From the NCBI GenBank assembly GCA_024663395.1, contig JANFAH010000004.1:1798001-1862000 (forward strand): DNA of 64,000 nt. The letters run 5' to 3'. Below are positions 23,131-34,988 of this stretch, in pieces (position 1 is the first letter of the stretch; each line of letters begins with the position of its first letter). Position numbers and translations under genes: made by a program. This stretch comes from Pisolithus tinctorius. Lineage: Eukaryota > Basidiomycota > Agaricomycetes > Boletales > Pisolithaceae. The notes under the pieces were generated by a model. The model was not told the DNA's origin, ran no database searches, and saw only the letters and a list, made by a program, of their open reading frames with translations.

Positions 23131-25828
23131 ATGCCTGCACCCGCCATTGGCCCACGCACTCTCTACGACAAAGTCTGGGACGACCATGTCGTGTGAGTCG
23201 CCCATCTTATGAATTTGACGCCACAGCCAAGCTCACCGATACGCAGCCAAGAGATGGAAGATGGTCTTGCCCTCATTTACATTGATCGGTAATTAGATAT
23301 CGACCCACGACCATGGCCATTCTCTGATGAGTGATCCGTAGCCATCTTGTCCATGAAGTTACGAGCCCACAGGCCTTCGAAGGACTGTAAGTTCCTTATC
23401 AAGTGGTCATCGCAGTACTTTCTCAATCCGGTATCAGAAGGAACGCTGGAAGGCGAGTCCGTCGCCCAGACTGTACTTTGGCGACCGTAGATCACAATAT
23501 CCCGTAAGTCGCCTCACTGCCTTCAATATGCGGACATAAATCAATCCAACTCTTAACCCCAGCACTGTACCACGCAAGAACTTCAAATCTGTTGGTACCT
23601 TTGTCACAGAACCAGACTCACGTGCCCAGTGCCTCGCAATTGAAGAGAATGTGAAAGAATTCGGACTAACCTACTTTGGTCTGAGCGATCGCCGTCAAGG
23701 TGCGCGAGCACGGTCTCCATATGCTCGGTGGGCTGACACTGAAGTAGGGATCGTACACGTCATTGGCCCCGAGCAAGGCTTCACGGTGCAGCGGATTCTT
23801 TGGGAATGTCCTACTACTTACTGACACAAATAATAGCTGCCTGGCATCACTTGCGTTTGCGGTGACTCTCACACATCAAGTACGTACACTGGCCGTTGCA
23901 CCTTCTTGCGCGTCAAGTGCCAATGACTACCCCTCACACAGCTCATGGTGCTTTTGGCTCGCTTGCCTTTGGGATCGGAACGTCGGAGGTGGAACATGTC
24001 CTTGCAACCCAGACCTTGCTACAACGGAAAGGAAAGAACATGCGCATTACTGTCGATGGTCAGTTGGCCGAGGGTGTAACATCAAAGGATGTGATCTTAC
24101 ACATCATCGGACTCATCGGAACCGCGGGCGGCACGGGCCATGTCATTGAATATGCGGGATCCGTTTTCCGCAATTTCAGCATGGAAGCTCGTATGAGTGT
24201 TTGTAACATGAGCATTGAAGCTGGGGCCAGAGCCGGAATGATCGCTCCCGACGAGATAACCTTCGATTACCTGCGGAATCGCCCTCTTGCGCCGAAGGGC
24301 GAGCTTTGGGATAGGGCCGAAGCCTATTGGCGCACTCTCAGGAGCGACGAAGGCGCAAAGTTTGACATCGAAATTAACATCAATGCCGCGGATATCCCAC
24401 CAACTGTTACCTGGGGCACGTCTCCCCAGGACGTTGTTCCGATCACAGGATCTGTCCCAGATCCCACCACCATGTCTGATCCAGGCAAACGAGCCGCTGC
24501 TGAACGGGCGCTGGCATACATGGGCTTGCAGCCCAACACCCCTATGGAGGATATTGTCGTGGACAAGGTCTTCATTGGTTCCTGCACGAATAGTCGCATC
24601 GAAGATCTCCGGTCCGCCGCACACGTCATTCTAGTTGCTGGTCCTGATGTCAAGGTCGCCCCCAACGTTCAAGCGATGGTAGTTCCTGGGTCGGGCCTTA
24701 TCAAACAGCATGCCGAGGCGGAAGGCATCGACGTTGTTTTCAAGCGCGCAGGATTTGATTGGCGGGAGGCTGGTTGCTCCATGTGCCTTGGTATGAATCC
24801 GGATCAACTCGCTCCTGGCGAGCGCTGTGCTAGTACAAGCAATCGAAACTTTGAAGGTCGGCAAGGTGCTGGAGGGCGCACGCACCTCGTAAGCCCAGCT
24901 ATGGCTGCTGCTGCTGCCCTGACAGGCAAACTCTGCGACGTTCGTAAGATTCTGGGAAAGGAAAACAAGACGGAGGTCCCCAAAGTCAAACTCACCAGCG
25001 TCTTCGAGTTCTTAACCGACCCTGTCCTCCCCCCTCCCCAACCTCAGGGTCGTGCTGATGCAAGTGCATCTGGCACCCATCCTGAAGTGACTACTTCCTC
25101 TGGTGTTCCGAAGTTCGTCGTCCTGAAAGGCGTCGCTGCACCTTTACATTTGTCCAACGTTGACACCGATATGATTATACCCAAGCAATTCCTGAAGACA
25201 TTGAAGCGCACCGGTCTATCAAATGCCTTATTTTTTGCCCTTCGCTTCGACCCAAAAACGGGTGAGAAGACCGACTTCGTACTGAACCGCAGTCCATACG
25301 ATCGAGCCAAAATTCTCGTCTCCGATGGCCCTAACTTTGGTTGCGGCAGTTCGCGTGAGCACGCGGCTTGGAGTCTGTGAGTAGGATCGCACACACCTTT
25401 ATACTGTGCTTTAATGATGGTTTAGGAATGATTTCGGCATCCGCTGTGTCATTGCACCGAGTTTCGGTGAAATCTTCCGTAGCAACGCAATGCAGAACGG
25501 TATGCTACCGTTGCCATTGCCCGAGGATGTATGCAAAGACTTGGCGGCGGATGCGGAGGCGGGAGTGGAGCTCGAGGTTGACCTAGAAAAGGAAGAAATC
25601 CGAAGGCTTAATGGCAAGGAAGCCATTCATTTCTCCATCGACCCGTTCAGGCGACACCGCCTGTTGAATGGTCTTGATGATATTGCGATGACGTTGCAGA
25701 AAGGGGAAGCTATCTCCAGGTTTGAGCGAGGTCGGACTGCTGTTTGGCCATGGTTAGATGGTTTTGGTTACCAAGGCGGGAAAGTTCCTGTCATCTCGGC
25801 CAAGACTGAGAAGAAAACGGAATGGTGA
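23131..25828 (+). CDS. LEU1: 3-isopropylmalate dehydratase (fused LeuC-LeuD)
   Basis: Cytosolic [4Fe-4S] enzyme of leucine synthesis that isomerises 2-isopropylmalate to 3-isopropylmalate. The N-terminal LeuC half starts [20 protein letters not shown]. Several short exons follow, giving [33 protein letters not shown] and [20 protein letters not shown]. The cluster ligands are the cysteine of VCGDSH and the pair in [26 protein letters not shown] is also present. The LeuD half follows a Pro-rich linker: [20 protein letters not shown], then [14 protein letters not shown], and after a last intron at about 25379-25426 [20 protein letters not shown]. Single-chain fusion is normal for fungi. About eight introns, nearly all in the first 800 bp. 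Confidence 0.96.
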
Positions 25829-26005
25829 AGTTGGTTCGACGTGCAAGGGCGGATGTTGTAGGTTATGAGTTACACAGCTACGTACAGAGGTGTATTGTGG
25901 ACTGTCAAACGTTTTGGACGTTACATACTTTTCCGAGAAACTTGCATCTCAGCTGCTCGCTCTCGGGCTTACTAGATTCGACTCTTGGCCGAACGCCTTT
26001 TGGCC

Positions 26006-27676
26006 ATGCTATCCACAGCGACGAACACCATTCAGCCGCCGCCCAAACCCCAGGAGCTGCATCCTCCTAAAGTGCCATCCAAGCATGCACATCGTGGACA
26101 GGATCAGAAGGAGCCCGTGCAGACGTCGGCACATCTCCCACTTGCTCCATCCAAGCAGCCCCCTTCACAAGACCAGCTTCTCACTAAAAAAGTACAGCAG
26201 CGGTCAGGAGGGCCTATCATAAACTGGTTTCAACGCAAGTTGGCCGGTACGGTTAGGCCCAGAAGGGTACGGGACGAAGGCTCTTTGATGATGAGTGGTC
26301 AGAAACCTCCTAGCACCAATAGCCACCGTCATCTCAGTCCCTCTGCAGCGTTTGGACCCAACGGACGCTCTGCGTCTTCCGCCTTGCCGCATGGCACGAT
26401 TCCTTTATCCCAAAAGCATGGAATCGGTATGAATAGAAGGGGGGTAGCATCAACTGTACCTTATCGAAGAACGATATCTCTGAATGACGCGGACACTGAC
26501 AACGCTGTCACATTTTCCAACGATGAAGACAACTTAGATGCTGTAACGCGTTGTTCATCCCTTGCCCGCGACTCGATGTGGTCTCCTGCAAGCGCACTGG
26601 AAGCTGACGAGGATGCATCATTGCGTCCTTTTCCACCAAGCACACCTCCTTCACCGTCCCCTTCCTACTCCTCATCGTCTTACTTGTCCAATCCGCGGAC
26701 CTTTAGAAGCATCGCCGCGAGCACGAAGCCGACCACTGTCCTCAGCATTGATCTTCCACCAGCAGGGATTGGCCATATTGCACAGGTTCCTTCGACGCCT
26801 ACTCAGTTAGCGCCACGCCATGGTTCTCACACCAGATCGTCCTCGACGGGCGTAAATGGAGGTTTAGTCAACAACGGTGCATCAATCACATTCTCCACTC
26901 CACCCCTTTCTTCACAGCCTCAGGCGTCACCCGAGACAAATGCCAGTCTTGGTGCGTCCTCCTCTAACACGGCAGCCCACGGAACCACCTTCAATGGTTT
27001 GCAACCTCCGCTCCATACCGCTCATCATCCTCGAAATAATCCCCGTCCTTGGTCGCCTCCACTTGACAATGCTTCGGTATTGACGCTTGCCTCCTCTACT
27101 TTTGCTATTCCCGGAGCACGCATGACTATGGGCTCCATAGGCTCTACAGTCCTCTCGGGTTTAGTCGGGGGCGGTGATTCTATATCTCATCTTGGTGGGA
27201 GCATGGTCAGTGATCCAGAAGGCGAGAACATGAGTCAACTCTCAGGGGACGACGATCGCCCGGAAGTCGACGGAGAGCGCGATGCTGATGCCAGTGTACG
27301 TGCCTTGAGGCCGAGGAGTTCCAGAAGGGGTAGTTGGGAAAGCGAGGTCAGTAGATGGAGTGCGAAAGTACTTGGTGCTGGCGCAGGCATCAGTACCGGA
27401 AGTAAAAGCCTTTGGACAAGCAATAGTCTGAAGACGGGCGAACTGGTTGGAGTAGAGGATGAAGAGGATGAGAAAGTTGTGAAGAGCGAGGAGCTTGGGG
27501 AAGGTCTTACGCGGGAACCTTCGAAGCGGCGAGACCGGGTTCCTGTGAATATCCCCGAGACGGCTGGTGGAGGAAAGGCGGGCGAGGCATCGACAGAGAT
27601 CTCGCTGGCATTAGGGAGAGCAGCAGGTCAGCCATTTGTAGAGACGTCTTCAGAACCATCCGCCATCTCTAAGTAA
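26006..27676 (+). CDS. Large disordered Ser/Pro-rich protein
   Basis: Family not recognised. One open exon of 556 codons from the ATG at 26006; the same frame is open a little further upstream but without an ATG. Only short ordered-looking stretches are seen: GPIINWFQRKLAGTVRPRRV near residue 70, YRRTISLNDADTDNAVTFSN near residue 160, SVLTLASSTFAIPGARMTMG then SIGSTVLSGLVGGGDSISHL near residue 370, and SRRGSWESEVSRWSAKVLGA near residue 450. RRxS-type motifs (RRTIS, RRGS) look like basophilic kinase sites. The rest is low-complexity Ser/Pro/Thr. No membrane or catalytic domain is visible. Confidence 0.72.
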   Translation: MLSTATNTIQPPPKPQELHPPKVPSKHAHRGQDQKEPVQTSAHLPLAPSKQPPSQDQLLTKKVQQRSGGPIINWFQRKLAGTVRPRRVRDEGSLMMSGQKPPSTNSHRHLSPSAAFGPNGRSASSALPHGTIPLSQKHGIGMNRRGVASTVPYRRTISLNDADTDNAVTFSNDEDNLDAVTRCSSLARDSMWSPASALEADEDASLRPFPPSTPPSPSPSYSSSSYLSNPRTFRSIAASTKPTTVLSIDLPPAGIGHIAQVPSTPTQLAPRHGSHTRSSSTGVNGGLVNNGASITFSTPPLSSQPQASPETNASLGASSSNTAAHGTTFNGLQPPLHTAHHPRNNPRPWSPPLDNASVLTLASSTFAIPGARMTMGSIGSTVLSGLVGGGDSISHLGGSMVSDPEGENMSQLSGDDDRPEVDGERDADASVRALRPRSSRRGSWESEVSRWSAKVLGAGAGISTGSKSLWTSNSLKTGELVGVEDEEDEKVVKSEELGEGLTREPSKRRDRVPVNIPETAGGGKAGEASTEISLALGRAAGQPFVETSSEPSAISK

Positions 27677-28040
27677 ACTCTCTCTCTGGCACCACTCTAT
27701 CACCTCGTCGGTATATGATACACCTTCGATCCGCGGGGGAACCAATGCCTCCGTTTTTTGTTTCGTCGTAAACTACTCGTTACATGTAGGATATATGCTA
27801 CAATGGATGTTTTTTTATTCTTCCAACCAAGGGTGGTCTGCTAATTGAGCGCCTCATGATGGCATGGTGCGGCACAGCCACGGTTGACTTTTTTGGTGGA
27901 AACCTGTGGCATCCGGAGACAAAAGGTCGGTGTACTAGGGTTCATACTCATTCAGTGTCTTCTTCAAACACAAATGACCAAGTGGGCTGGTCTGTTATAA
28001 TCGGTTACCATCCAATCTTTCATCACTTGATACTCTTCAC

Positions 28041-30252
28041 ATGTCTGTCACTTCTCGTGAGATCGGAACCCTCATCGTTGTGGTGCTCAAGGCGGTATGC
28101 TTCCGTGCTGCGGTTCTCAGGCAACGCGTCTAACTCAACATGCAGAAAAATCTACCGAACAAGAGGCACATAGGAAAACAAGCACCGTACTGCCTGATAA
28201 CTCATAATGATCACAAACGCCGGACCAGGGTGATCAAACGCGGTGGCCAACATCCGGAGTGGGACGAAGAATTTCGGTTCACTATCTATGAAGATATGGA
28301 AGCTGAAATCCCAAAATCTGCAACGAGGGATGAACTTCCACCTCCACTACCACCGAAGAGGTCAAAGGGACCTAAGAAAATCAAGGGTGGATGCCTCATG
28401 AAACTGCAGTGTTACGCAGATGATATCCGTGACCCTGACTTTATTGGGGAAACCCTCGTTGACCTCACAGAAGCTCTGACGAAGGGCGAAACAGATGGTA
28501 TGAGCCCGTATTGGTCGGACATTTTGTCAGGCTAACTCTCGCACTTCCATTGTGTAGAGTGGTTTACGTTAATGAACAAAGACAAGTATGCAGGGGAGGT
28601 CTACCTCGAGTTAACCTTTTGGTCGAATGTACGTCCCTCGACATCACCCATATCCTTTTCGTCACAGATTATCAGGAGCCACCACCTGAAAAACGTTACC
28701 CTCAAAAACCGAAGACGCCAAATAGAACTTATGGTGGTCCGGGGTCCTTCACACCAGTAGAGACAGGTTCCCATCCACCAAACAGTGATGCCCCTATCGT
28801 TCCTTCTCGAGGAAGAATCAGTGACGTTGATGGCAGTCACCTTAATTCATTACCATCTTCTCTTAGGTCGTCTCGTCTTGAACTATACTCCGCACCCTAC
28901 GAGAAAAGCAATCGGGTTTCCGCTGGGACAGTGGACCACTTGGCAGAAGATTTCTCTGAGTTAGGCATGATGGATAGTCGAAGAAGGGAAAGCTACCCAG
29001 TACGTCTGATACATTTCACCATTTCAGTCTACTCACCATTTCTCAGCCTGCTAACCATACCATACGTCCATCAACTTCGGCAAGCCTTAGTTCTCAACAC
29101 TCATACAGCCCGAACTCGCATAGCCAAACCGACATCTCAGGCTTTGTTTATGACGTGACAGGTTCCACAAATACAGGCCCCCCTCGGTATCATACCCCAT
29201 ACGAGAATGCTGCTCTATCCGGACACGCTGGTCCTCGGTATAGCATGCCATCGACTTCTTCTGGTTTTGTACCGGTGTCAACGACTACGCCTACTCCAAC
29301 GTCCCTTGGGGGCACGCCATCATACTTACCGGAGGGCCATGGTTTCAGCCACTTACATGGGTACTCGGTACCCCCCCTTCCTCCCCCACATCTTGTACCA
29401 CCATCCAGCTTCCAGTCTCAGTATCTTCAGCGCTCCGCCACCGTCCACACTTCAGCTCCCACTACACCTACCCCTCCAGTGGCACCTAATCCGCCGGCTG
29501 CCACTTCCCATCACACCCCGCACTTGCAGAACTCGTATCTGCAGTATTCTCATTCTCCAGACCAGATTGTTGTTCCATTCCCGTTGCATTCTAACATGTC
29601 ACAAGAACATTTCAATGGGCCCTCCGTTCCCCCGTCGTTACCGCCGTCTTCGTTAGCACCAACTGGACTTTCAACTCCTCCACAGGTGCGTCCCAGGTAC
29701 GCTTCTACGTCGTCATCCCCCCCGCGGGAGTATCTACCACCGGCTCCGGTTCACAACACTACTCCTACTGGGTCGCGGCCACTGCCGCAGCCTGGTCAGT
29801 CTCAGCGAGATCGCCGCAAGTCAGTGGCTGGGTTCGTTAGCAGCGGTTCGTATCCAGGCATTCCACCAGCCCCTCAGTACCACCGTGTCCCGTCTTCCCA
29901 CACGACGCCTCCTTTGCCTCCTCCGCCAGTACCCCATGAGCTGCCAAATGTTCAGACACCTTCACTCCCAAACCCTTTCCCTGAGGCACAAGGTCATGGG
30001 AATACCTCTCGACCCGCCTTACCTCAGCCGCCGGTTGGCTATCACTCAGGGTCCAAGTACCCGCCGCTACCCCCTCCACAACCAGACATATCTCTGAACA
30101 GACAGATGCCTCCGGCTTTGCCCTCGTCGTCCTTCGGAAATGGAACCTATTTACCTGGATTCCCACCGCAGGGATCCCAACCACACACCAACTATGGACA
30201 GATTTTACCCTCTTCACCCTCACCAGCGGACTGGCAGAGAGCATTTTCATAA
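28041..30252 (+). CDS. fic1: C2-domain protein with Pro-rich tail (Inn1/Fic1-like)
   Basis: An N-terminal C2 domain followed by a long proline-rich tail, the layout of yeast Inn1 and S. pombe Fic1, which couple the contractile ring to septum formation. The C2 domain reads SREIGTLIVVVLKAKNLPNK, RHIGKQAPYCLITH, RTRVIKRGGQHPEWDEEFRF, then DPDFIGETLVDLTEALTKGE and AGEVYLELTFWSN. The calcium-binding aspartates of classic C2 domains are mostly absent, as in Inn1. The tail (from about residue 150) is rich in PPLPPP-type runs near its end, candidate SH3 ligands for Hof1 or Cyk3-type partners. Four introns; the one at about 28997-29043 keeps the frame. The start ATG is at 28041. Orthologue name is inferred from layout. 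Confidence 0.75.
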
Positions 30253-30374
30253 CATGTAAATAGAGCAATGTATTCGTCGCAATTTAAATCAAAATTTGAT
30301 AGTCATAGCGCGTCAGTTGTGCCATGCGGTGGCAATCCTCGCCTTGACGAAGTGTTAGCCAAATGAGCCAACCC

Positions 30375-30936
30375 TTAACCCATTTCATCCCTGTTAGCTG
30401 AGGAATGCTGTGCCTTGTCGGCTCGCCACTTGGCAATAGCCGTTTCAGTTGGTACCATACCACGCCGAGAGAGCTCTAAAGCGGCCTGCCGGCGAATTGC
30501 ATTCTCGGAGCGACGCCGCTCCGCTTCGTGCGAGAGGAGGGCGCTATCAGCTCCGATAGCAAGGCCGAACACCATAGCTGAAGAATATAGATGACTTTGG
30601 CATGGTGTTCACGGCAACTGATATACTCACATGTGGAAACTAAGAAAGATTTAAACGCCAGGGTTTGATGCCTGTGTCGAGTACCCAGAAGCCTTGCAGT
30701 GTGGCATCCAGGATGTGGCAGGTCACCTACCTGAAGAATGGCCATGTGTAATGGGCAATGGTGACGGCCCCCAAACCCAACACCCCATACACGGCGGCTG
30801 ACTGGGCACAAGGAAGACATGAGTTACCATGAGACGTTAAGTCGAGGGGACCTGAAGGAACCTTGGTACCAGCCGCCACCTGGATGGCGTACGCTCGATC
30901 GGCTTCCTCCCCAAGGCGTCGAGCACTCGCCGACAT
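30375..30936 (-). CDS. Small two-helix membrane protein, probably mitochondrial
   Basis: About 130 residues in four exons. MSASARRLGEEADRAYAIQV is followed by a first hydrophobic helix (SAAVYGVLGLGAVTIAHYTW), then a basic turn (PFFRHQTLAFKSFLVST), then a second helix (SMVFGLAIGADSALL), then a charged coil (SHEAERRRSENAIRRQAALE and LSRRGMVPTETAIAKWRADK). The hairpin followed by a charged coil brings to mind mitochondrial Rcf2/HIG1-related proteins, but no HIG1 signature is clear. Introns at about 30792-30854, 30675-30730 and 30580-30632 all have good sites. Start ATG at 30934-30936. Confidence 0.65.
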
Positions 30937-32110
30937 GTTTCAAGGAAAATCTAACAGACAACCAGAGAGCACACTCACTGCTTCCGGCTTCGTCCACCCA
31001 GGGAGCTGATCAGGAGACCTACCTCCACGCCAATCCCCGCTGACCTAATCACGGGTATATCGTTTGTACGGCCGAAAGCTCCAGTCGAGATGTTCCTTTG
31101 GTTACTTCATTCTGAGATCGATGAATTGAGCTTTGCGCCTTGTACGAGTCCGACACGAAATGCAAAGCTTCCCCTGACAGATTCGTTTCGAATACCGTCA
31201 CCACTCTGAAAGCTGTTGACCTGTTTTCCGGACGACACGCTCGGATAATCTCAGTCGTATATAACACCATTCGGGGATTATGCCGGAGATGAGAAACTAT
31301 CATCAAATGACGAGGATGGTGGATCGGACTGGTAACTACACAGGGCACGCGATGCCATGTGTGAGGTCCTTCGGCCTGAACGAAGCATTCGGAGGTAAGC
31401 CTCGTTATTTTGGGCGAGTCAATGGCAATAAATCTGTGAGCTGTGCGTCTGGAAACTCTGGGTACGCAGAACCTGACTTGTCAATTCAAGACTAAAAAAC
31501 GCCTCGAATCTTCCGGAAGAAGCCATTTATCTGATCGAGTACAGGGCATTGTTCTGTTATAAGAGAATACCAGATAATTCACTCAGCTAAACCTGATAAA
31601 TATCGAGGTGACAAAACCAAACACGCCTATGACTGTTCAGCAGGCATATGCTGAAATCATCGGTCGCGAGGGTATAACACTGGAACGTTATCAGGTGTGT
31701 AATGTTGCTGGGACTGCTGCAGAAATCTCGAAGTCGTGCTTGCTGATTATGCAATTGACTTTGGAACAGGTGTAGGTTTATCTGAAGCATCTCGAGGGCC
31801 TTGTTCTGATACGTGCAAAGCCTCCTACGTCCAATTTCCCTGTTGCGCCGTCGCATTCCGCTTATTCGTGCCTATGTACAAGCACCGACCACTTACGGAT
31901 TTTTACTCCCTCTATATGGGTACTCCTGTATTTTTTGACCAAAGCTACGTCGCGTGACCCCGTCACCACTCGCTCACCCGTGGCAGGATTGATATACATG
32001 TAGGCCGCTACACACTTGAACACCATTGCATGTCATGACGGTCCAAATACACAGCAATACTGAAATAAGTTGAGCCTCCAAATCCGCCCACAGAGGATTC
32101 GGGCAACGAC
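30937..32110. other. Intergenic stretch without a supportable gene
   Basis: Short open frames exist on both strands (for example 31280-31495 on + and 31049-31348 on -) but none carries a recognisable motif or joins neighbours through good splice sites. Probably the promoter of the small membrane protein plus spacer and 3' flank of the WD40 gene. Confidence 0.4.
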
Positions 32111-34676
32111 CTAACCACCATGGATACTGATCAATCTGTATTCACTTCTCTTCGAGCATGCTAGAATGTGACTCTCCGTCTTTACCACTTGAATGACCTC
32201 ATTCTCGAAACACTGACACTACGATTGGGTTGGCATAAATCTACATATCCAAGTGACGCCATACTCACGAGGTACGGTTCTTTGGAGACATTGCGCAGAT
32301 CCCAAACCCTCACTCGGCCACTGCGATCTCCAGAGACGAAGAAATGCGTCCAGGTATCTCCTTGATGCAAGGTTAAATGCAGGGTGGAGCGGGCTGAGAC
32401 GATATCTAACCTTTCATGTATCGCCCCGGAGGTGCTTGCGTGGTGAATCCAAACCTCTGCGCAGGACATCTGGGTATCATGCGGTGATCGTGAACTTCAT
32501 ATTGCAGATCTAAATGGGCAACCTGGCTATCCCTGAGCCATGCCAAGCATACATAAACGTGTACGAGCTACCTCGAGTAATGTGCAGAAAGGCGATTCCG
32601 TTCGATGTATGTTGTACGGGATGTTGGATGTCCTCAACGTATGAACTACGCGTTCAGAACATAAGTCCCATAAATGAACATTGCGATCTGCTCCAGCGGA
32701 TACGAGTTTATGGCTTGTGTCACGGATTGGCAGTAAGGAGTGAATCACGGATGTGTGCTTAACGGCCAGTGGCATAGACGACGCATGAGAGAGATCGTCT
32801 TTCATAGACCAGAGGTGTATTTTGTGGTCGTAACCTCCACTTGCAAATTTCAAAGGTTGCATCATTGCGGTCAGAGCACTAACACCACCCTTCTTCGCCT
32901 TATTCCAGTTCCGAGGGAGGGTATTCTCATTGGAAACCTTGCAAAGGGTAGCCGTCCTCAGTGACTGCATGCAATCAGTGTGTTACTCACCTGGTTTCCT
33001 TTAAGTGATAGGAATGTGAGTTGTGCATCCTCCCTTGCGTGGGCGAGAACGATTGTGACGGTGTCGTGGCCTGAGTGAAGAAGGCACGCATCGTCAACAT
33101 GCTCTTGCGTGGGGATACTCGGCGACCACAGGCTCTGGTAATGCCTGGATGAATCTATTTTATGAATGCTGTTGAGAAAACCTTGCATAGTAACAGCGAT
33201 GAAAGAGAAACTATCGGTGTTTATAACACGGCGAAGGCGGTCTTGCAATTCAAGAGGCAGGCGGAAGTTATCAATCAGGTCGAAGGTGGTTGGAAGGGGG
33301 TTCTCGTGGTCCTTCGGAATTGCGGGATGATCTGGTTCCACCACAATTGGCTGGCCATAGTAATAACACTCGTCATCGTCTTTCGTTAAATCTATCGTGG
33401 CGGGGTGTTGGTCGGTACCGTTAATAGCAATGTCCAGTTCCACAGTGTCCTGTTGTCCGTCACGCGCGAGCCGGCTGGCAGCGGCTGTAGCTATCGGAGA
33501 GCGGCTGGAGCTTGTTTGAGCAGGGGGGAAGAGTAGAAGATCCAGGACACCTGAATGGAAGTCGTTCCACCTATGAGCTTTCTCAACGGATTCAGACAGC
33601 TCCTGAGTGAGGTCAATGATGTTATCAGGGTTAGTGGACAACGAAGGGGCAAATCCTCGGCTGGGGATGTTCTGACGACCATCCACATAGGGAACCTGGC
33701 AGAAGCGTCCTTCATGAAGTTGTTCAGATTCGGCAGCAAGGATTTGATTCGGAGAAGGGGAAGACATGTCTACGGGGGCGACCACTTCTGGCTCAACCAC
33801 GTTAGGACTGTATGTCACCAACAGCTATTTAGGAACTCAGAAATGCCTCTAATATCCAAGTGAAGCTCGAGTACCTTGACAGCTTCCGGTGGACAATGTC
33901 TCGATGGAATCCTTGGTGGTGAGTATACGGCTGGGTGACTATGTTCTTCATTGAAATGGTTATTTCTGTCGAATCCATGGGCTGGAACGTGCATGATCGA
34001 TCGACGTAAACTGTGGTCTGTGACGGGAACATCAGAACATCCACTGCGACACTTTGGAAAGGCAACAACCTTGCATACGACTGCAAATCCGGTTACTATT
34101 CTCACATGAGAGAATCGTGTTCGGATCGGGGACTACGCACTTGGAACCATTAACCAATGACCCAAGATCACGCTCGAGGCATTGTGTCGGTTTCTTCGTG
34201 AACCACTCCTTGCATGCCTGCTGAGAGCCTGGGGCTCCACTGTGGCACTCCTCCGGCGAGGGATTGATGATGACATCCAATTGTTTAGAGTTTCTTCTCG
34301 GCTTTCCAAGGCTCGAAAAACCTTGCTGAAAACTAAGCGGGGGTGCACTGATGGTACTTGTTTTGACTCTCCTAGATGACTGCTCGAAATGAGCGGCAAT
34401 ATCGGTGTGGTAAGTTGAACCAGCGACATCCTGCCCATGAGCGTGTGTCTCGCGTGATCTCACCCGAGGCGGATGTTGGGCCAGGTGCTGCCGGGAAGAA
34501 GCAGGACCATCCCTGGGCCGCGATCCCTTCGGAGAATTGCTTTCCGAGGTGCGTTGCGTTTGTCTCCTTCCATGGTATCCCCTCCAAGAAGTTCCCCTGT
34601 AACTGCTGCGAACTGTGGGAACCCTTGCAGAACCCTTTCGAGACAAACGCAGTTCGTTGGGCTGGACATCCTCCAT
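32111..34676 (-). CDS. WD40-repeat protein with long disordered N-terminus
   Basis: Function not recognised. The first exon (ATG 34674-34676) is polar and Arg/Ser-rich. Through an intron of about 62 nt it reaches LDVLMFPSQTTVYVDRSCTF, ISMKNI, and, after another intron, VLELHLDIRGISEFLNSCW, a small strand-rich region that looks like a PH-type fold. A long exon follows with acidic linkers (TIDLTKDDDECYYYGQP, a possible SUMO-interacting or acidic motif) and QGFLNSIHKIDS. The C-terminal half holds WD repeats: FASGGYDHKIHLWSM, LVSAGADRNVHLWDL and FFVSGDRSGRVRVWDLRN. The last exon probably ends at 32111-32113 (VIQVVKTESHILACSKRSEY). Several splices in the middle are uncertain; one candidate intron is only about 26-34 nt. 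Confidence 0.6.
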
Positions 34677-34988
34677 TTTGCAGTCAACTGCACTGATGAC
34701 GACAGACCTGACCAGATGGAGAGTCAGAGGTATTTATTTGGCGAATTCCCAATTTTGGCATATGATTGCTCAGGCCCGGCCCTGTCACGGTAATCCCCCC
34801 AAGTGGACTGGAGCGGCACGACAGACGACGGCCGACAGTGGGACTGCTCGTCGCCTTGTGAGTTGCGAGGGTTTCTCTCTCACCTGTTATACTCATGAGG
34901 GCGGTGTCTTAACGAGAAGACCGCCTAGTCATACGCTGAAACCTCAGTCAGTACCTTCTGTTCTCTGTCAGCTCACGCTCGTGTAGGG
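34677..34988. other. Spacer between WD40 gene and unresolved coding blocks
   Basis: About 310 bp upstream of the WD40 gene start. Nothing beyond short chance frames is seen. It would hold the promoter of the gene at 32111-34676. Confidence 0.4.

Noticed and set aside
25985..26005. Upstream extension of the disordered protein to 25985
   Set aside because: The codon there is TTG, not ATG; the first in-frame ATG is at 26006.
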